Shown here: positions 1 through 18,210 of the stretch, in pieces
Position numbering within the stretch: position 1 is the first letter of the stretch
Layout: each line of letters opens with the position of its first letter
From: Vicugna pacos
Lineage: Eukaryota > Chordata > Mammalia > Artiodactyla > Camelidae
Assembly (NCBI RefSeq): GCF_048564905.1
Contig: NC_132999.1
Location: forward strand, 53,383,701-53,447,700
Length of the DNA: 64,000 nt
Reading direction: 5' to 3'
Made by a program: the position numbers and the translations under genes
Notes under the pieces: generated by a model
What the model was told of the DNA's origin: nothing
Databases searched by the model: none
Seen by the model: the letters and a program-made list of their open reading frames with translations, nothing else

Positions 1-1073
1 CATGGCCAATCTCCTGGCCGCCACACCTTCCTTATCTGTTGGGTTTATACAATGAAAGCTCAGGTAGCATCATGGGACGAGTTACAAGAGGAGCATGCCA
101 TCAGACTTAATGGGCGGTGTTTCACAGATTTTTTTTTTTCAGTTAGATTTTAAAATCACTAGGAGCTCACTTGTTAAAAGATGAGCAAGAAAAAAGAAGC
201 ATAGCTGTAAGTTTCAGATGCCAGGGAGCAGGAGAGAACAGCCAGGTGGACAAGAGCTGGGAGTTCCTTCTAGGCTGAGGTCACCAGAGGCCTAGGCAGC
301 TGCCACCTGGGTCGAACCTGGGGCCTTGGCTGGCTGTGGATGAAGAGTGGGGCCCCAGAGAAAACTGCAGCCACTCTTTTAAAAAATCTCCATTAAATTT
401 TATCACCAGCTTATGTTTTCAACGTAGACGTTATTTGAGAGAGTATTACCTGCCTTTCTTTCTGAAATACATCCCTAGACTCCTATTTTATTTGTCTCTG
501 CAACAACGTCTCTAACAAGTGTTTCTGGGCAGGGATCCTTTTCAGACCTGTACCTGTTTTCAGTTGGGCAAGTACTAGGAACTATTCCTTGTTCCCCTGC
601 TTCTCAAATGGAGTACAGACAGCAACAAGATAACTGCCTATTTCTGGGGTGCTCGTTTTATTCCAAAGTATTGGGGGGTGCATTATGTTAATGGTAGTAA
701 CAAAACAAGCGGAGGGGAGTGCAAAGTCTCCAACAGTTGCTAAGATAAAACACGATTTCCTGGAAATAAAGCAGCAGTGGGACTTCGGCTCTACCAGCTG
801 ATCCCCAGGCAGTGCCCGTTCACTCTCCTAACCATGCCTCTGAGAGGGTGAGTGGAGGTGCCCGCAGTCCGTGCCCCTTTGGAACTAACAATGCAACCTG
901 CGGCAAGTCACTTACCCTCTGGTTCTCAACTGGAAACGAGAGAGCTGAACTAGATTAGATAACATTTCTCTGATTCTGCCACCCAGAAAACACTGGGAAG
1001 AGGAATCTGGCCATAGAATCTTGCAGTCTGCTCCGCTATTGAACAGATGAAAAGGAATCTTATTTTAATCACT
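1..1073. other. Intergenic sequence, no gene recognised
   Basis: No exon, splice-site pair or conserved protein is recognisable here. By synteny this flank should lie downstream of HP1BP3, whose long 3' UTR could reach into it, but nothing in the sequence proves that. A MIR-like stretch lies near 785-965. An isolated AATAAA at 765-770 is not enough to call a gene end. Confidence 0.4.
785..965 (+). repeat. MIR SINE fragment
   Basis: Weak MIR-like sequence: a CAAGTCACTTACCCTCTGG core followed by the diverged 3' part. Old and much mutated; the bounds are approximate. Confidence 0.4.
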
Positions 1074-1467
1074 GTATTAGTCAGCTTGGGCTGCCATGAC
1101 ATAACACCACAGACCGAGTCACTTAGACGACAGTAATTTATTTTCTCACGGTTCTGGAGTCTAGAAGTCCAAAATCAAGATGTCAACAGGATTAGTTCCT
1201 GCCGAGGGTAGAGGGAAGGCTCTGTTCCAGGCCTCTCTCCATGGCTTGTGGATGCTGTCCTCCCCCATCTCCGCATCATCTTCCCTCTGTGTGCGCCTGT
1301 GTCCAGATTTCCTCTTCTTATAAGGACACCAGGCATATCGAATCAGTGCCCACCCTAATAACGTCATTTTAATTATCTCTTTACAGACTCTATCTCTGAA
1401 TATAGTCACTGGTATTAGAACTTTTACAAATCAATTTGTGAAGAGGAGACACAATAACACATCTTAG
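1074..1467 (-). mobile_element. Solitary MLT1-like LTR (ERVL-MaLR fossil)
   Basis: The stretch opens with TGTATTAGTCAGCTTGGGCT and carries the TTCTGGAGTCTAGAAGTCCA and CTTATAAGGACACCAG landmarks that I associate with MLT1 LTRs read in reverse. It is an old solitary LTR fossil, heavily diverged and without coding capacity. Family assignment is from memory. Confidence 0.6.
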
Positions 1468-2725
1468 AATCACAGGTTTTAAAAATTCTGTTTTAGGTCA
1501 CTTACTTGGGGGAGGTGCAGTATGTTGGGGGTGGGGGTAAGTTGCAGGGACAACCTTCAGGACACACCTGAGAGCACGAACTCATGGTGCTCAAGGCTGA
1601 ACGTGGCTACCAACATGAGACGCTGCTACTGAAGAAACAGGTGGAAACGTGTGCTGTGAAAACATGTGGATGAGGTGCGGTGCTGAGGCCTGCTCCAAGC
1701 TCACCATCTTGGCTCCAGTTTTCAGTCTTATGGTTGGAGATGGGCTCTGAAATGATGTGATGTGTCTGCCCACTCACACTCATCAGCCGGCAGCTCCAGC
1801 ACCAGATTCCGGGATTTTAGTGAAAAGAGGAGATTGGGATAGCAAACTCACACCTATGTGGTTGAGTCATTGTCAATGAGTCATCAGGAAATCCCACGAC
1901 AGGGCTGTGCGCCCTAACATGTTCAGAGATCATGACCACCCCACCACCCTGGCTTGCCTTCTTTGTCATTCCTTTCCTGCAAAAGTGAGTCATTAATCTA
2001 ATGATTCAAGTTCAATACCTGATGGCTCCCGAGAACTGGGCTGTCCTGAATGTAGGATCAGATACGTGGGGGCAGCTAAGGATGCAGTGGTGGCTGTTTT
2101 ATGCTGCAACTCCAAGCTTGGCTCACCCAGGAGATGGCTGACACCCACTGAAGTTTGTTTCCCTTGATGCAAACCTCTGAGCTTGTACATCGAGGTACCG
2201 TAGTAAGGCTACATGCATGGCAGAAGCTCAGCGTTTCTGGGCTTTTAGTGGAGGTAGGGCCACTGAATTTGGTAACCGGAGGGAATAGCTCAGATAAGCA
2301 GTTTCATTACTTTGATCCACAAATGAAAATGAAGGAATGAGCTTCAAATGTATAAATGCATTTGGTTTTGAAACATATTCCTGAGTGGGACGAAGACCAA
2401 TAAAAAGAGGATCCTTGGTGGTCACAGGGTCAGGAGTCAATGTCACATACACTGTTCACACGCTTATCTTCCCAGATCTTGTTTTGGTGGTGTTTTGTGT
2501 GTTTTCGTGTGAATCTCTTTATCCCTGGGACTTAGCCCATGCCCGACTCTCCGTCCCCTTCTCCTGACAACGATTTAGAAGGCAAAAATTCTTCCTCAAG
2601 TTTTAACTGTTTCATCATTCGAATTTAGTTCCTTGGTCTTTTTTCCCTTTTGACCTGAAACAAATGTGTCACTATTTTTTGAATTATAGGCATCAGAATT
2701 AATTGCATGCATCAGGAGCTCCTTT
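1468..2725. other. Intergenic sequence, nothing recognised
   Basis: No exon, RNA gene or clear repeat family could be supported. Short open frames on both strands have no recognisable protein content. Confidence 0.4.
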
Positions 2726-2827
2726 TGGGGGGTAGTAATTAGGTTTATTTATTTACTTTTGGAGGAGGCACTGGGGATTGAACCCAGGACCTCCTAGGTG
2801 CTAAGCTTGAGCTATATCCTCCCCCTT
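2726..2827 (-). mobile_element. Camelid tRNA-derived SINE (Vic-1 type)
   Basis: Read in reverse it has the A-box region (ATATAGCTCAAGC), a B box (GGGTTCAATCCCC) and an A-rich tail ending CCTAATTAC. It is flanked by imperfect target-site duplications, ATCAGGAGCTCCTTT at 2711-2725 and ATCAGGAACTCTTT at 2828-2841. Together with four similar copies it points to a camelid genome. Confidence 0.85.
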
Positions 2828-3185
2828 ATCAGGAACTCTTTAGAGCTACATACTTTTGTAGCTTGTGTTGTTTTCTCAGGAGAGTCTCAAAATGGGGACT
2901 GTGCTCTAGTAATTGGCAAGTCCTCCATTTAAAATTTACATGCTCTTTTAAAGCTAGCAAGAGTTAACCCGTCATCCTTTGTGTACCCTGAGTTTCATAC
3001 ATTGGGATGTTTGGAAAGCAGGACCAACTTGTTTGACTCTTCTCACCACTGGCTTCACGCCTGTCACGTGGCCTTGGTGAAGGGTTTCCCAGAGCAGATG
3101 ACATGTGAACTCAATGAATACTTGTCTTTTCACTCATAGACAAAAGAAACTCAGGAATAACAGCAAAGTCTAGAACCAGCTAATA

Positions 3186-3405
3186 GTCACTGAACACTCC
3201 ACGTACTGTGGATCCGGTCCTGTGCCAAGAACTTTATCCACATTAACTCATTGGAACCCTCACGTCCCTATGAATCAGTCAGGTGTTTGTAAGGCTTACG
3301 GAAGAGGCACTGGAGGATTAGAGTGATTAAGGTGCTTGCCCAAGGTCCCCTGTCTAGTCAGAGGAAGTGCCCAAATTTGGGACCAAGCATTACACCTCAC
3401 TGCTG
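3186..3405 (-). repeat. MIR SINE
   Basis: Antisense MIR layout: GTGCCAAGAACTTTATCCAC, then ATTAACTCATTGGAACCCTC, then GTGCTTGCCCAAGGTC. Approximate bounds. Confidence 0.6.
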
Positions 3406-4029
3406 CCTCTGGAAGGGCAGCCAGGGGCTCTGGGGAGACAGGGACGCCCCGCAGGGCAGCATGGCTCCACCTGCCTCCTTCTGGGCTCGCCTGAGGCCCT
3501 CTGACCCAGGCCGGTTGAGTTACTCTCTGCTGTGCCCACCCACCTCTGTCAGGGCGCCCATCTGCTGGGCTGCAGCCTCGGCTCCCCGCTCCAGCGCTGG
3601 CCCGCAGCCCCGTGTGGCAGGTGCCGGGGCTCCCTCTGCAGAAGTCAGGTGCAAAGCCTGGGCTGACTCGGGCTCGCTGTTTTCTTTTTTGGCACCTACA
3701 GGTTCTGGGCCCAGTGGGAACAAAAGTGCTCTCCAGTTCAAAGCTGTGGCTGCCATTTAGGGCTGGATTTGCTCACCAGTTTCCCCCCTTCTCAGTGGAT
3801 TTCCGTGTAAAACGAAGGACAGGGTCACGGCCGTGCTGTGATAACGTTTGTGCAGAGATTTCTCGGAGCGGGCTCTGAGATGGGCAGGCTCAGTTAACTC
3901 ACAACAAAGGCCCAGAACGGTCGGCGGGATGAGGGCAAGGAAGAGGCTGCGTCACAGTCCCCTACCCTCTGGAAGGAAGGGTAACACCGGCCGTGAGACT
4001 GGCCAGGGTGCCCCAGAGGCCCTGTCCTG

Positions 4030-4270
4030 AGCGCATTCATTCACATATCAAGACAACAATCACTGGATGCTTCTACCGGCCAGTCTGTCCTGCGCATTGG
4101 GGATGGAGGGCCTTCCTGACCGATGCAGCTTGCACTCTAATAAGAGGAGGAGGGTGACAGGAGTGGTGAGTGCTCTGCAGGCGTCACTGGTGGTCAGGGA
4201 AGGCTTCTCGGAGGAGGAGGCTGCTGTAGCCACCGCTGGAATTACGAGGGAGTATCCAGTGGGTAAGAGG
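4030..4270 (-). repeat. L2-like LINE fragment
   Basis: Begins with a CATTCATTCA / CACTGGATGCTTCT motif like the reversed 3' end of L2 and continues with the L2-like GTCAGGGAAGGCTTCTCGG segment. Old fragment; bounds approximate. Confidence 0.45.
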
Positions 4271-4299
4271 GGAAAGACTCTCCAGTAGGAGAGAACGGT

Positions 4300-4900
4300 C
4301 GGCGAGCCCCGGCGAGCCCCGAGACAGTCAGCTCACCCAACCCGGGAAGAGGCATCCTCGGCGAGCAGGAGCAGCCCCTTTAAGGAGGAGCGCCTGGGCT
4401 CGAGCCGGCGGGGGCGGCACCAACCTTCGTCTGCGCGGATTGGACGTCGCGGCCGAGGGGAGCCGCTCCGCGGGCGCCGATTGGTGGGCGAGGGTCGAGC
4501 GCCACCGCCCGGTGATGGGGGCGCGGGTTCCCGCGGCCACGTGGGGGGCGAACGGGGAGGAGGACGAGGGAAGCGGGGCGGCGGAGGCGGGGCCGGCACC
4601 GGGGCGGGCGGTGGAGGCGCGTGGAGCAGCTCACGGGTAGCGGCACCGAGCCGCAGCGGCGGGACTCGAGAGGCGGCGGCTTTGGTGAGTGAGCGCCTGG
4701 GAACCAGGCGGGTACTGGGACCGGCGGATCTGGGGGAGCGGGGCTCGGTCCTTAGGCACAAAGATGGGGGAGGGTCTCGGATGGGGAAAAGCACCTCTGT
4801 CCCTCCCCTCATCACCGTCATCATCCGTCACCTCCACCATCATTACCTACACCGCCCCTCCGCCAGCGTCCTGCCTCCCTCGCCCCTCCGTCGGTCTGGG
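4300..4900 (+). promoter_or_regulatory. SH2D5: SH2D5 CpG-island promoter
   Basis: A very GC- and CpG-rich island with several GGGGCGGG/GGGGCGGC Sp1/KLF-like sites around 4570-4620 and an E-box CCACGTGG near 4537. It covers the inferred transcription start and the non-coding first exon. No TATA box is evident, as is usual for CpG-island promoters. The exact start site cannot be read from sequence. Confidence 0.7.
4600..4684 (+). other. SH2D5: SH2D5 non-coding exon 1 (5' UTR; start approximate)
   Basis: The island contains a strong donor, CTTTG|GTGAGTGAG, with the exon ending at 4684. The next recognisable SH2D5 exon starts at 8410, so this is the likely untranslated first exon. Its 5' end is a guess. 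Confidence 0.55.
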
Positions 4901-5804
4901 GAGTTTCTCTGCCCTGGGGCCGGCCGGGGACTGTCAGGCAGCGCTCCCCAGGAAATTACAGTAATAGCAGGAATAATTTATTACCCCCGCTGTGGAGCGC
5001 TCTGAACCGCCTGGGCGATATCCCAGTACGTGACTTCGGCCCCACTTAACCCTGAAAACGGCACTTTCCGCTTATGTCGTCTGTGTGGAGAGACCACCCT
5101 GTATTTGATAGCACCCCCCTCACCACCACCACACGCACATCTCATATCCTCTTCACCCTGCTGTATTCTACTTCAAGTCATTTAAGCCCCCTGAAATGTT
5201 AATTTCCAGTACTGTCCCCTCAACCCAGCTTGGGTGCTCCGTGAGGGCTGGGACTTGGTTTTGTTCACCTGGCACATAGCGCTTGGAAATATTCTCAGAA
5301 GAAACAGATAGATGAACAAGTCCAGAAGGCAGCTGCTATTTCAGCCTGACTTTATGGCTGAGGAAATGGAGGCTGATAGGTTGTGACTTGTTGGTTACAT
5401 CAGCCAACCTTGCGGGACCCCCGCCATCCGGGATCTTGACCCCAGGCTGTGTGGTGCAGTCTCTCCCACCCTGTGGCCTAGGGCAGGTAGTGGGGGCACC
5501 AGGGGTTGTAATGGAGTGATGCGGGGTGGAGGGGCTTTTCTGTGCTGCTGAGCCAAAGGCAGTGGGGGTGAGGCAGGTGACTGGAGTGGCTCAGGCAGCC
5601 CCAGACCTCCTGGCCTGGGAGGCAGTCAGGAAAAGCAGCTGTTTTGCTGATCAGATCCGCCCCCGGCACTTGAGGTGTCCAGACTGCTGCCGCTGCTTCC
5701 TCGCCTCGCCGGCCTCTGGATAGGCTGGGACCCACGAAACTGCAAAGGTGGACACTCTGCTTACTTGGGGGAGGGCACCGCCATGGCCTGGGAGAAGGGC
5801 CCCA

Positions 5805-5900
5805 GAGACCCGAGTTTGCTTCCCAGCTCCCCCCTGTGCTGTGTGACCTTGGGCAAGTGACTTCACCCCCTGAGCCTCCATTTGCTAATGCCCAGAATCT
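5805..5900 (+). repeat. MIR SINE fragment
   Basis: MIR core GTGTGACCTTGGGCAAGTGA followed by the CTGAGCCTCCATTTGC segment. Confidence 0.6.
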
Positions 5901-7439
5901 GCAGGCTGAGTGGTCTCCCGTGATGCTGGAAGGTGCAGTGCAGCAGAGGGCCTCTGTCCCTGACCCTTGAGGTAGTCAACCCATCCAGTTCCCTGTCTCT
6001 AAGCAGGGCCACATAGAAAACCTCAGAGGAGCAAGAGCAGAGCCCCAGCTTCATTCTAAATGTGTCCTCTTAGGAAAGTTCTGGCCCAGGCAGGGTCCTG
6101 TGCAAAAGCTCAGAAAAACAGGTCTGCACCAAAGGGATAAGTGGGTTTTTGTGTGTGGAAGAAGCAAGCAGGTCTGTTTCCAGGGACAGGGTGAGCCTGT
6201 CCCCTCCCTGGTTCCCTAGGTTGCCCCCAACTTGAGGCCTGGGGCTGAAATAACACTGTGCCCCTCAAGCTTGCGGGGAGAAACTTCCAGTTTCCAAGGG
6301 AGAGGGGAAGGATCAGGTGATGGAGAGTGAGGTGGGACCCATAAGAGGGCCAGTAGCCTGGGCTCCCCACCCGCATCCCCACAGCCTGGACCCTGGGGTG
6401 TCCCCAAGAAAGCTGGGCTCTGAATCTGGAGGGAGGAGGCTTTCTCAGCCTCAGACACAGCTGTCCCAGCCTGTGTGAGTGTGTGATAATCCATGTGGCT
6501 CCTTTCCATCTTACACTCTTAGCATCTGTGGGGCTATGTCAGCAGCGCAGGCTGGATGTGAAATGTGTTCCCTACTTCTCCCTCCCCCACCTCTCCTGTA
6601 TCTCTTCTTCTGCTGTCTTTCTTCCCACTCTTCTGTTTCCACTTCCGTTGGCTGCCTTTTCATCCTCTATTCCTTCCCTCTCTCCCATTTGCCTCGTTTA
6701 TTTTTTTGGTTTTTTGCCTCCTCTGTCCCCACCGCCTGCGGGTACAGGGCATCCCAGCTCATGATGTGATTATAAAGTCAAAAAATGAGTTCCCTGGAAG
6801 CTCGATCTCCATGCCTGGAACTGGGGCCATGTAGCTTTTGTGCCAGTTACATACCTAACTTTGCTGTATTTAAACATCAAACGAATAATAGGTAATGGAC
6901 ACGATGTGAAAAATAAGTAGGATCGAAAAGTGGATAGGTGGGAGGACCCAGAAAAGCAGGAGGGTGGAGCCAGGAAGGCTTCAAGGGGACCATGCGATCT
7001 TTATTTGCTGGCTCCGCCCTTATCCGGCCCTCATGGGGAGTGCTAGAGCTGCCGGTGCCCCCGCCTGGCCTGAGCCTGGGGCTGAAGGTCATGGGTAAGC
7101 TGAGGTAGGGGCTGGCCGTTCCTGGACTCTTGGCACTGAGTCAGTTCCAAAGCACCCTCCTTTTCCAGGACCCCTACAGGTGCGAGAGCACACCCAGGAC
7201 TCACCCATTTCCTGCCCAGCGCCCTGTCGGGTCCCTGCTTTCTCCTGGCAGGAATCATGGCTCCCAGGCAGGCCTCCCCTCCTGCCCTGCCCTCCTGGAC
7301 TGGGTGGTCCCCTCTCAGGTGTGGACTGGCACAAGGAAGGTGCTGAAAGTGGTCAGACCTCGCTGTCCTTTCAAGCTCCCTCCTGAACAGTGGGCTTTGG
7401 GGCCCCGTCCCCTGTGAGACAGGACTTGAGCATCATCTC

Positions 7440-7600
7440 CAAGTCTGGCCGGCATCATGCTGGGTTCTGCACCTCCATTCAGTTCTCATTGACTCCTCAC
7501 GTTATCCCAGGTTTGGGGAGGAGGAAATAGAGGCTCAGAGAGGTGAGACAGCTTGCCCAAAGTCACACAGCATTTGGACCCAGGTCTCTCTGAGGGGCCA
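7440..7600 (-). repeat. MIR SINE
   Basis: Antisense MIR: AGAGGCTCAGAGAGGTGAGA, then CTTGCCCAAAGTCACACAGC and a TTTGGACCCAGG end. Confidence 0.65.
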
Positions 7601-7809
7601 CAGGAAAGACCACAGCTTGGGCTGGGGGAAGGATTCCTCACCCCTCCTCCCTGGGGCAGTTGTCTATCCTCCCTACCTCCCGACTCAGCATCCGTGCAAG
7701 GTCTAGTTGGGGTTGGGAGCTTCAGGCAGTGGGTGGCATCAGGCTGGGCCCAGGGAGCCAGGGCCCTGTGACACAGCCTTGGTCATCCAGTTCATGGGCC
7801 GCCCCCGTC

Positions 7810-8365
7810 CCCAGTAGACTCAAGAGCTCCTGCCCTAGAACCTGCTGTGGCTCCCCACTGCTCACGGGGCAGAGACTCCATTCCTCAGTGTGACATTCAT
7901 AGCTGATTCCAGTCTTGCTGCTGTTCTGGTAAGTTCCACCTTAGGACCCCAGTTGCCACAGCTCCTCTGTGCCTTTACAGACTCTCTTCCTGCCGCTGTC
8001 ACACCCCTCTTGGGTGGTGCCTTCCCAGGCTGTCCCCTCTCCCTGGCACTTTGCACAAGATGGTTATGTGTCCATTCCCCCTTCCTCCAGCTCTTTCCCG
8101 AACCTCACTGCTCAGTGAGGCCTTCCCGACTATAGTCAACCCCCAGCCTGCACCTCGCAGCCTCTTCTCTGCTTTATCACTGCCTAGCATATTCCGTATC
8201 TTACTTAGTGTTTAATTTAATGTCTTTCTCCCCCACGAGAATGTCAGCTCTATGAGGGCAGGCAGGGAGTTTGTCGTTTTGTTCAGGGCTGTGTGTCCCC
8301 TCTGTCCCCCGTGCCCGGGACACTGCCTGGCATACAGCGAGTGCTCTGTCAGGGTTTGTCGGATG
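7810..8365 (+). repeat. L2 LINE 3'-end fragment
   Basis: Sense L2 order: TGTGCCTTTACAGACTC, CTTCCCAGGCTGTCCCC, then ATGTCAGCTCTATGAGGGCA and CACTGCCTGGCATACAG. It ends about 45 bp before the SH2D5 exon 2 acceptor. Confidence 0.6.
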
Positions 8366-8454
8366 CAAGAGCTCAGCGGCCTGACAGATCCTCCCCCTGC
8401 CTTTTGCAGCCTTCTGCCCCGTGGAGCAGCGTGAAGCCGCACACCCTGGGGGCC

Positions 8455-14978
<6,524 letters not shown>

Positions 14979-16410
14979 GAGGCCAGGCCTCACGCCAGCA
15001 GGCCCTGCCCTGCTCTGGCTTCTGGGTCTCAGCAGGCCGCTCTGCCCTTCTTCTACCCCGCTGGGCACCAGTTCCCTCCAGTCATTCTGCCCCTTGGACC
15101 AGTCTTCCGTCACTTCCCTGCTTGTGGGGGGAGCCCTGAGAGCGGGGATTGCCCGTGGCTTCTCACAGGACAGGGCCCTGTCGGGACTGCAGGAGGGGCA
15201 GGCGGAGCTCCAGGCGTCCATGAACCTGCGGGGTGACTGTGCAGGCTTGTCTTCTTTGCGCTTAACCTCACTCCGAGGAGGGGGAGCTTTCCAAGGTGGG
15301 CAGGAAGGGTTGTTCACGATGGAGGTGTAGCCCTCTCCTACAGAGGCCAGGCCTGGTCTTGGGGCCCTGACTGCGACAGCCAGACACATGAGGGAGAGGT
15401 GTTCAGGGAGGCAGGAGTGAGTTCTCGCTTAGGGCAAAGGCTAGAGGACGAGCCACCTTCCCCATGAGGGAAACAGGGATGACGCGCCGGAGCTTGTGGG
15501 CTGCATCCAGGCTGACAGAGCCTGCGGCCTGTTTTCCACATCCGTTGAGGTTAAAGGAGTCTTCCCTTGAGTTCTGAGGAGTGAGGGTTAGGAGGGTGCA
15601 GAACAGGTGGATGGACAAATAGCCGTGCCACCCATGGCCCATACGCAGGTGGACACCCGTGTGCAGAAAGGGACGTGAATGGGCCAACAGGGCAGACTCT
15701 CAAAGAACCTTCAGATTAGGAAGGCTGGTTTGTCTCCACTCAGAACTGCAGGGTTGTGATTCCTGCTTTACTCGGAAGGGATGGCCTAGTCTCTTCCCCT
15801 CCCCCACAACCCCCTCAGGACCACCAAGACACACAGACACACATCCCCAGGCTCATTTCCTTTGGTCATCTGACTGGGAGGGGCCAGCAGTGAGCCGCAG
15901 GCTTAGAGGGTGAACAGGGCCCTGCTCCACTTACCTTGCAGGCCAGACTGGGTTTGGTGGCTGCCTGGGAAGCCTCCCAGTGGTAGTATTTCCCTTAATG
16001 TGGCATTGACCATGGCTGTCAGGGGCCACTTCACTAGGCCAGCCCCACTGGGGATGAGGGTCAAAGAGGAACCACCCAAAGGTGGAAGTGATGTGGGCCC
16101 TGCCAGAGGTGACTTGGCCTCAGCGGGCAGTGGGGGTCCATCCAGGGAAATGATTCTAGTCTAAGGCAATGGCCCTGCGATGAGGGACAGATCTGGGTGT
16201 CCCTCTTTATAAGTAAACTTGACAGACAGATGTGAATCTACCAGATTAAGTTAGGGAGCAGGTTCACTTTGGATGAACTTCTCTTCCTCAGGCAGCGGCC
16301 TACTCAGGAGTCTGGGGGCTGCCCTCTACCCCATCTGGGAATGGGGTATGACTGCTCTGTGCCTTGAAAGTAGCAGACTTCTGACTCCTGGAAGAGGGCA
16401 GTGCCAATGC

Positions 16411-16416
16411 AATAAA
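16411..16416 (+). terminator. SH2D5: Candidate SH2D5 proximal poly(A) signal
   Basis: AATAAA followed within about 45 bp by mixed sequence; no strong downstream GT-rich element is visible. Confidence 0.4.
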
Positions 16417-17013
16417 AAGGAGGAGCCTCGGAAGTTGAGGCCTGATATTCCCAGCTTCCAACCTCTAGCTGGGGAGATGGTCTTGGCTGGGGCCTCGACA
16501 CTGTCACACTGGATAGGAGGAAGCTATCCTTTGAGGGCTCTTTTCACTGGAACCACAGCACTGATTTTTTAGTGAGTGTGAGTGGGAACCTGGGACTTAT
16601 TTTACAGCCATTCCTACCAGAACCCATCTCCTCCCTGAGCAAAGCCCTGGTCCCTCGTGGGAGGCCCCGGCCTCACATTTCTTTGGCAAGAAGAGGGGAT
16701 TGGTGATAGGGTGCCCAGGATTACAGCACCGGAGTCGCACCCATTTAAGAAGACCTGATAACTGGTCTTACCCCTACAAGGGATGGGTTTTGTTGCACAA
16801 GTTATCTGTGTGGACAGTGTATCAGGAGTGTTCACAAACTACTTTAACATTCCTTCACATAGCATTTATTGATCACGTGGTACAAATAGGGCAAGGTTTT
16901 TGACCCAAGTGTGCAGACGACTCAATGTCTTAATTGCAGATCACAGTTTTCTCTTTGTTCCAACCAGCGCCACCTGGGTAGCCCAGCTTTCCTTACTGTG
17001 TGGAATTGAAACA

Positions 17014-17019
17014 AATAAA
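17014..17019 (+). terminator. SH2D5: Candidate SH2D5 distal poly(A) signal
   Basis: AATAAA in ACAAATAAAATGCATTTCTT, with T- and GT-rich sequence downstream (TTTCTTTGGATTGTC and CTTTTGTTTG). Confidence 0.45.
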
Positions 17020-17194
17020 ATGCATTTCTTTGGATTGTCTAGTACAGACTTTTCCTTTGAAGAGGGAGGTCTTTGTCCAGTTCGCCTGCCTTGCTTTTGT
17101 TTGCCAACCATGCTTCCAGCTGGTGCTAAATGATGAACCAAAGATCCTGTCCTCAGGGGCTCAAGATGTCATGAAGGAGTTGGGTAGGTAGAAT

Positions 17195-17660
17195 CAAATA
17201 ATGGCTCTCCTGCTAAAAACCTTCAGTGGGTATTTCTTGGGAAAAAGACTCAAGCCCTTATGTTCTAGCCATTCGGGTATTCCTTCTCCTGTAATATGCC
17301 ACAGGGCCTTTGCACAGCCTGGACAGGCCCCCTTGTCCTCCTCTCCTCCCTTTACCTGGTTAACTCCTCAACCTTGCCATTTCAGCTCCTCTCACTCAGG
17401 AAGCCTACCCTGACCGCTCTCCACCCCTACCCCCTCCCCGGGCTGGGTGAGCTTTCCTGGCTAGATAGGCCATAGAACTGATCCTTTAGTTTGTAATTAT
17501 TCTCTTATTTATGAGATTTTTGTTTGTGGGATATTTATTTCCAATGTCAGCCTCCCCGCCTAGACTATGGGCACCAAGAGGGCAGGGATTGGACTGTCTC
17601 CCAGCACCTATCACCACGCCTGGTACGTAGCTGACAGTTTCTGTGCAAAGGGGAGGGTAG
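17195..17660 (+). repeat. L2 LINE 3' end
   Basis: A nearly continuous sense L2 3' end: CTGCTAAAAACCTTCAGTGG, CACAGGGCCTTTGCACAGCC, GACTATGGGCACCAAGAGGG and CACCACGCCTGGTACGTAG. It fills most of the gap between SH2D5 and KIF17. Confidence 0.65.
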
Positions 17661-18197
17661 AGGGAGTGTGAGGGCCACCATTCTGGCTGGAGGGACTTGT
17701 GCCGATCAGAGGGAGATAGGCCAGGCAGCTTCCCCAGCCAAAAGACTCTCAAAGTGTTTTGTTTCCTAAGCTCGAGACTTAATAAAAACGAGGGGCAGCA
17801 TTAGAACGAAGCTTTGCTCTGTCCCAGGAGTGGGGCAACCTCCCCTGAAGCAATACAGGGATGTGGATAAAGGGCCGCAAGGTTCCTGTTGCCTTTCTCA
17901 GTAGGTCTCTAATCCCCGCGTCAGGCCCCTCCTCTAATACCTCTCTCCGAGGTGGATTCAAGGCTGGCCTCCACGTCCTAGCTAGGCCTCCTCGAGCAAA
18001 TTGCTTAACCTCTCTGAACTGGGGCGGTGAGAACTGCTGTGCAGCGCCTGGCACGCAGCAGGCAGACGCTCGGGCAAAGCCAGTGCGGGTCCTCCTCGAC
18101 GGCTGCCTCCGCGCACTGGCCTCCAGTCGGGGGACGCTCCCCCGGGCCCAGCCCGGCAGGGAGAACGCGCGGAACCGCCAGCTGTGACGCCACGGGC

Positions 18198-18210
18198 GTC
18201 GCCGAGCAAC
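18198..18210 (+). promoter_or_regulatory. KIF17: RFX X-box-like motif in KIF17 promoter
   Basis: GTCGCCGAGCAAC fits the X-box pattern GTNRCC-N1-RGYAAC exactly. It lies 384 bp upstream of the KIF17 ATG. RFX factors drive many ciliary genes, and KIF17 is a ciliary kinesin, so the site is biologically sensible; occupancy is inferred. Confidence 0.5.

Larger units (their letters stand above)
4685..8409 (+). other. SH2D5: SH2D5 intron 1 (inferred)
   Basis: About 3.7 kb between the CpG-island donor and the coding-exon acceptor. It holds a MIR at about 5805-5900, a MIR at about 7440-7600 and an L2 fragment that runs almost up to the acceptor. No additional exon could be supported. Confidence 0.5.
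14979..17040 (+). other. SH2D5: SH2D5 3' UTR (inferred extent)
   Basis: No coding signal follows the SH2D5 stop until the KIF17 island. Two AATAAA hexamers lie in sense, at 16411-16416 and 17014-17019, so the 3' UTR is either about 1.45 kb or about 2.06 kb long. No repeat family was recognised inside it. Confidence 0.5.

Noticed and set aside
765-770. AATAAA as the end of HP1BP3
   Set aside because: No exon, coding sequence or downstream element links it to a transcript.
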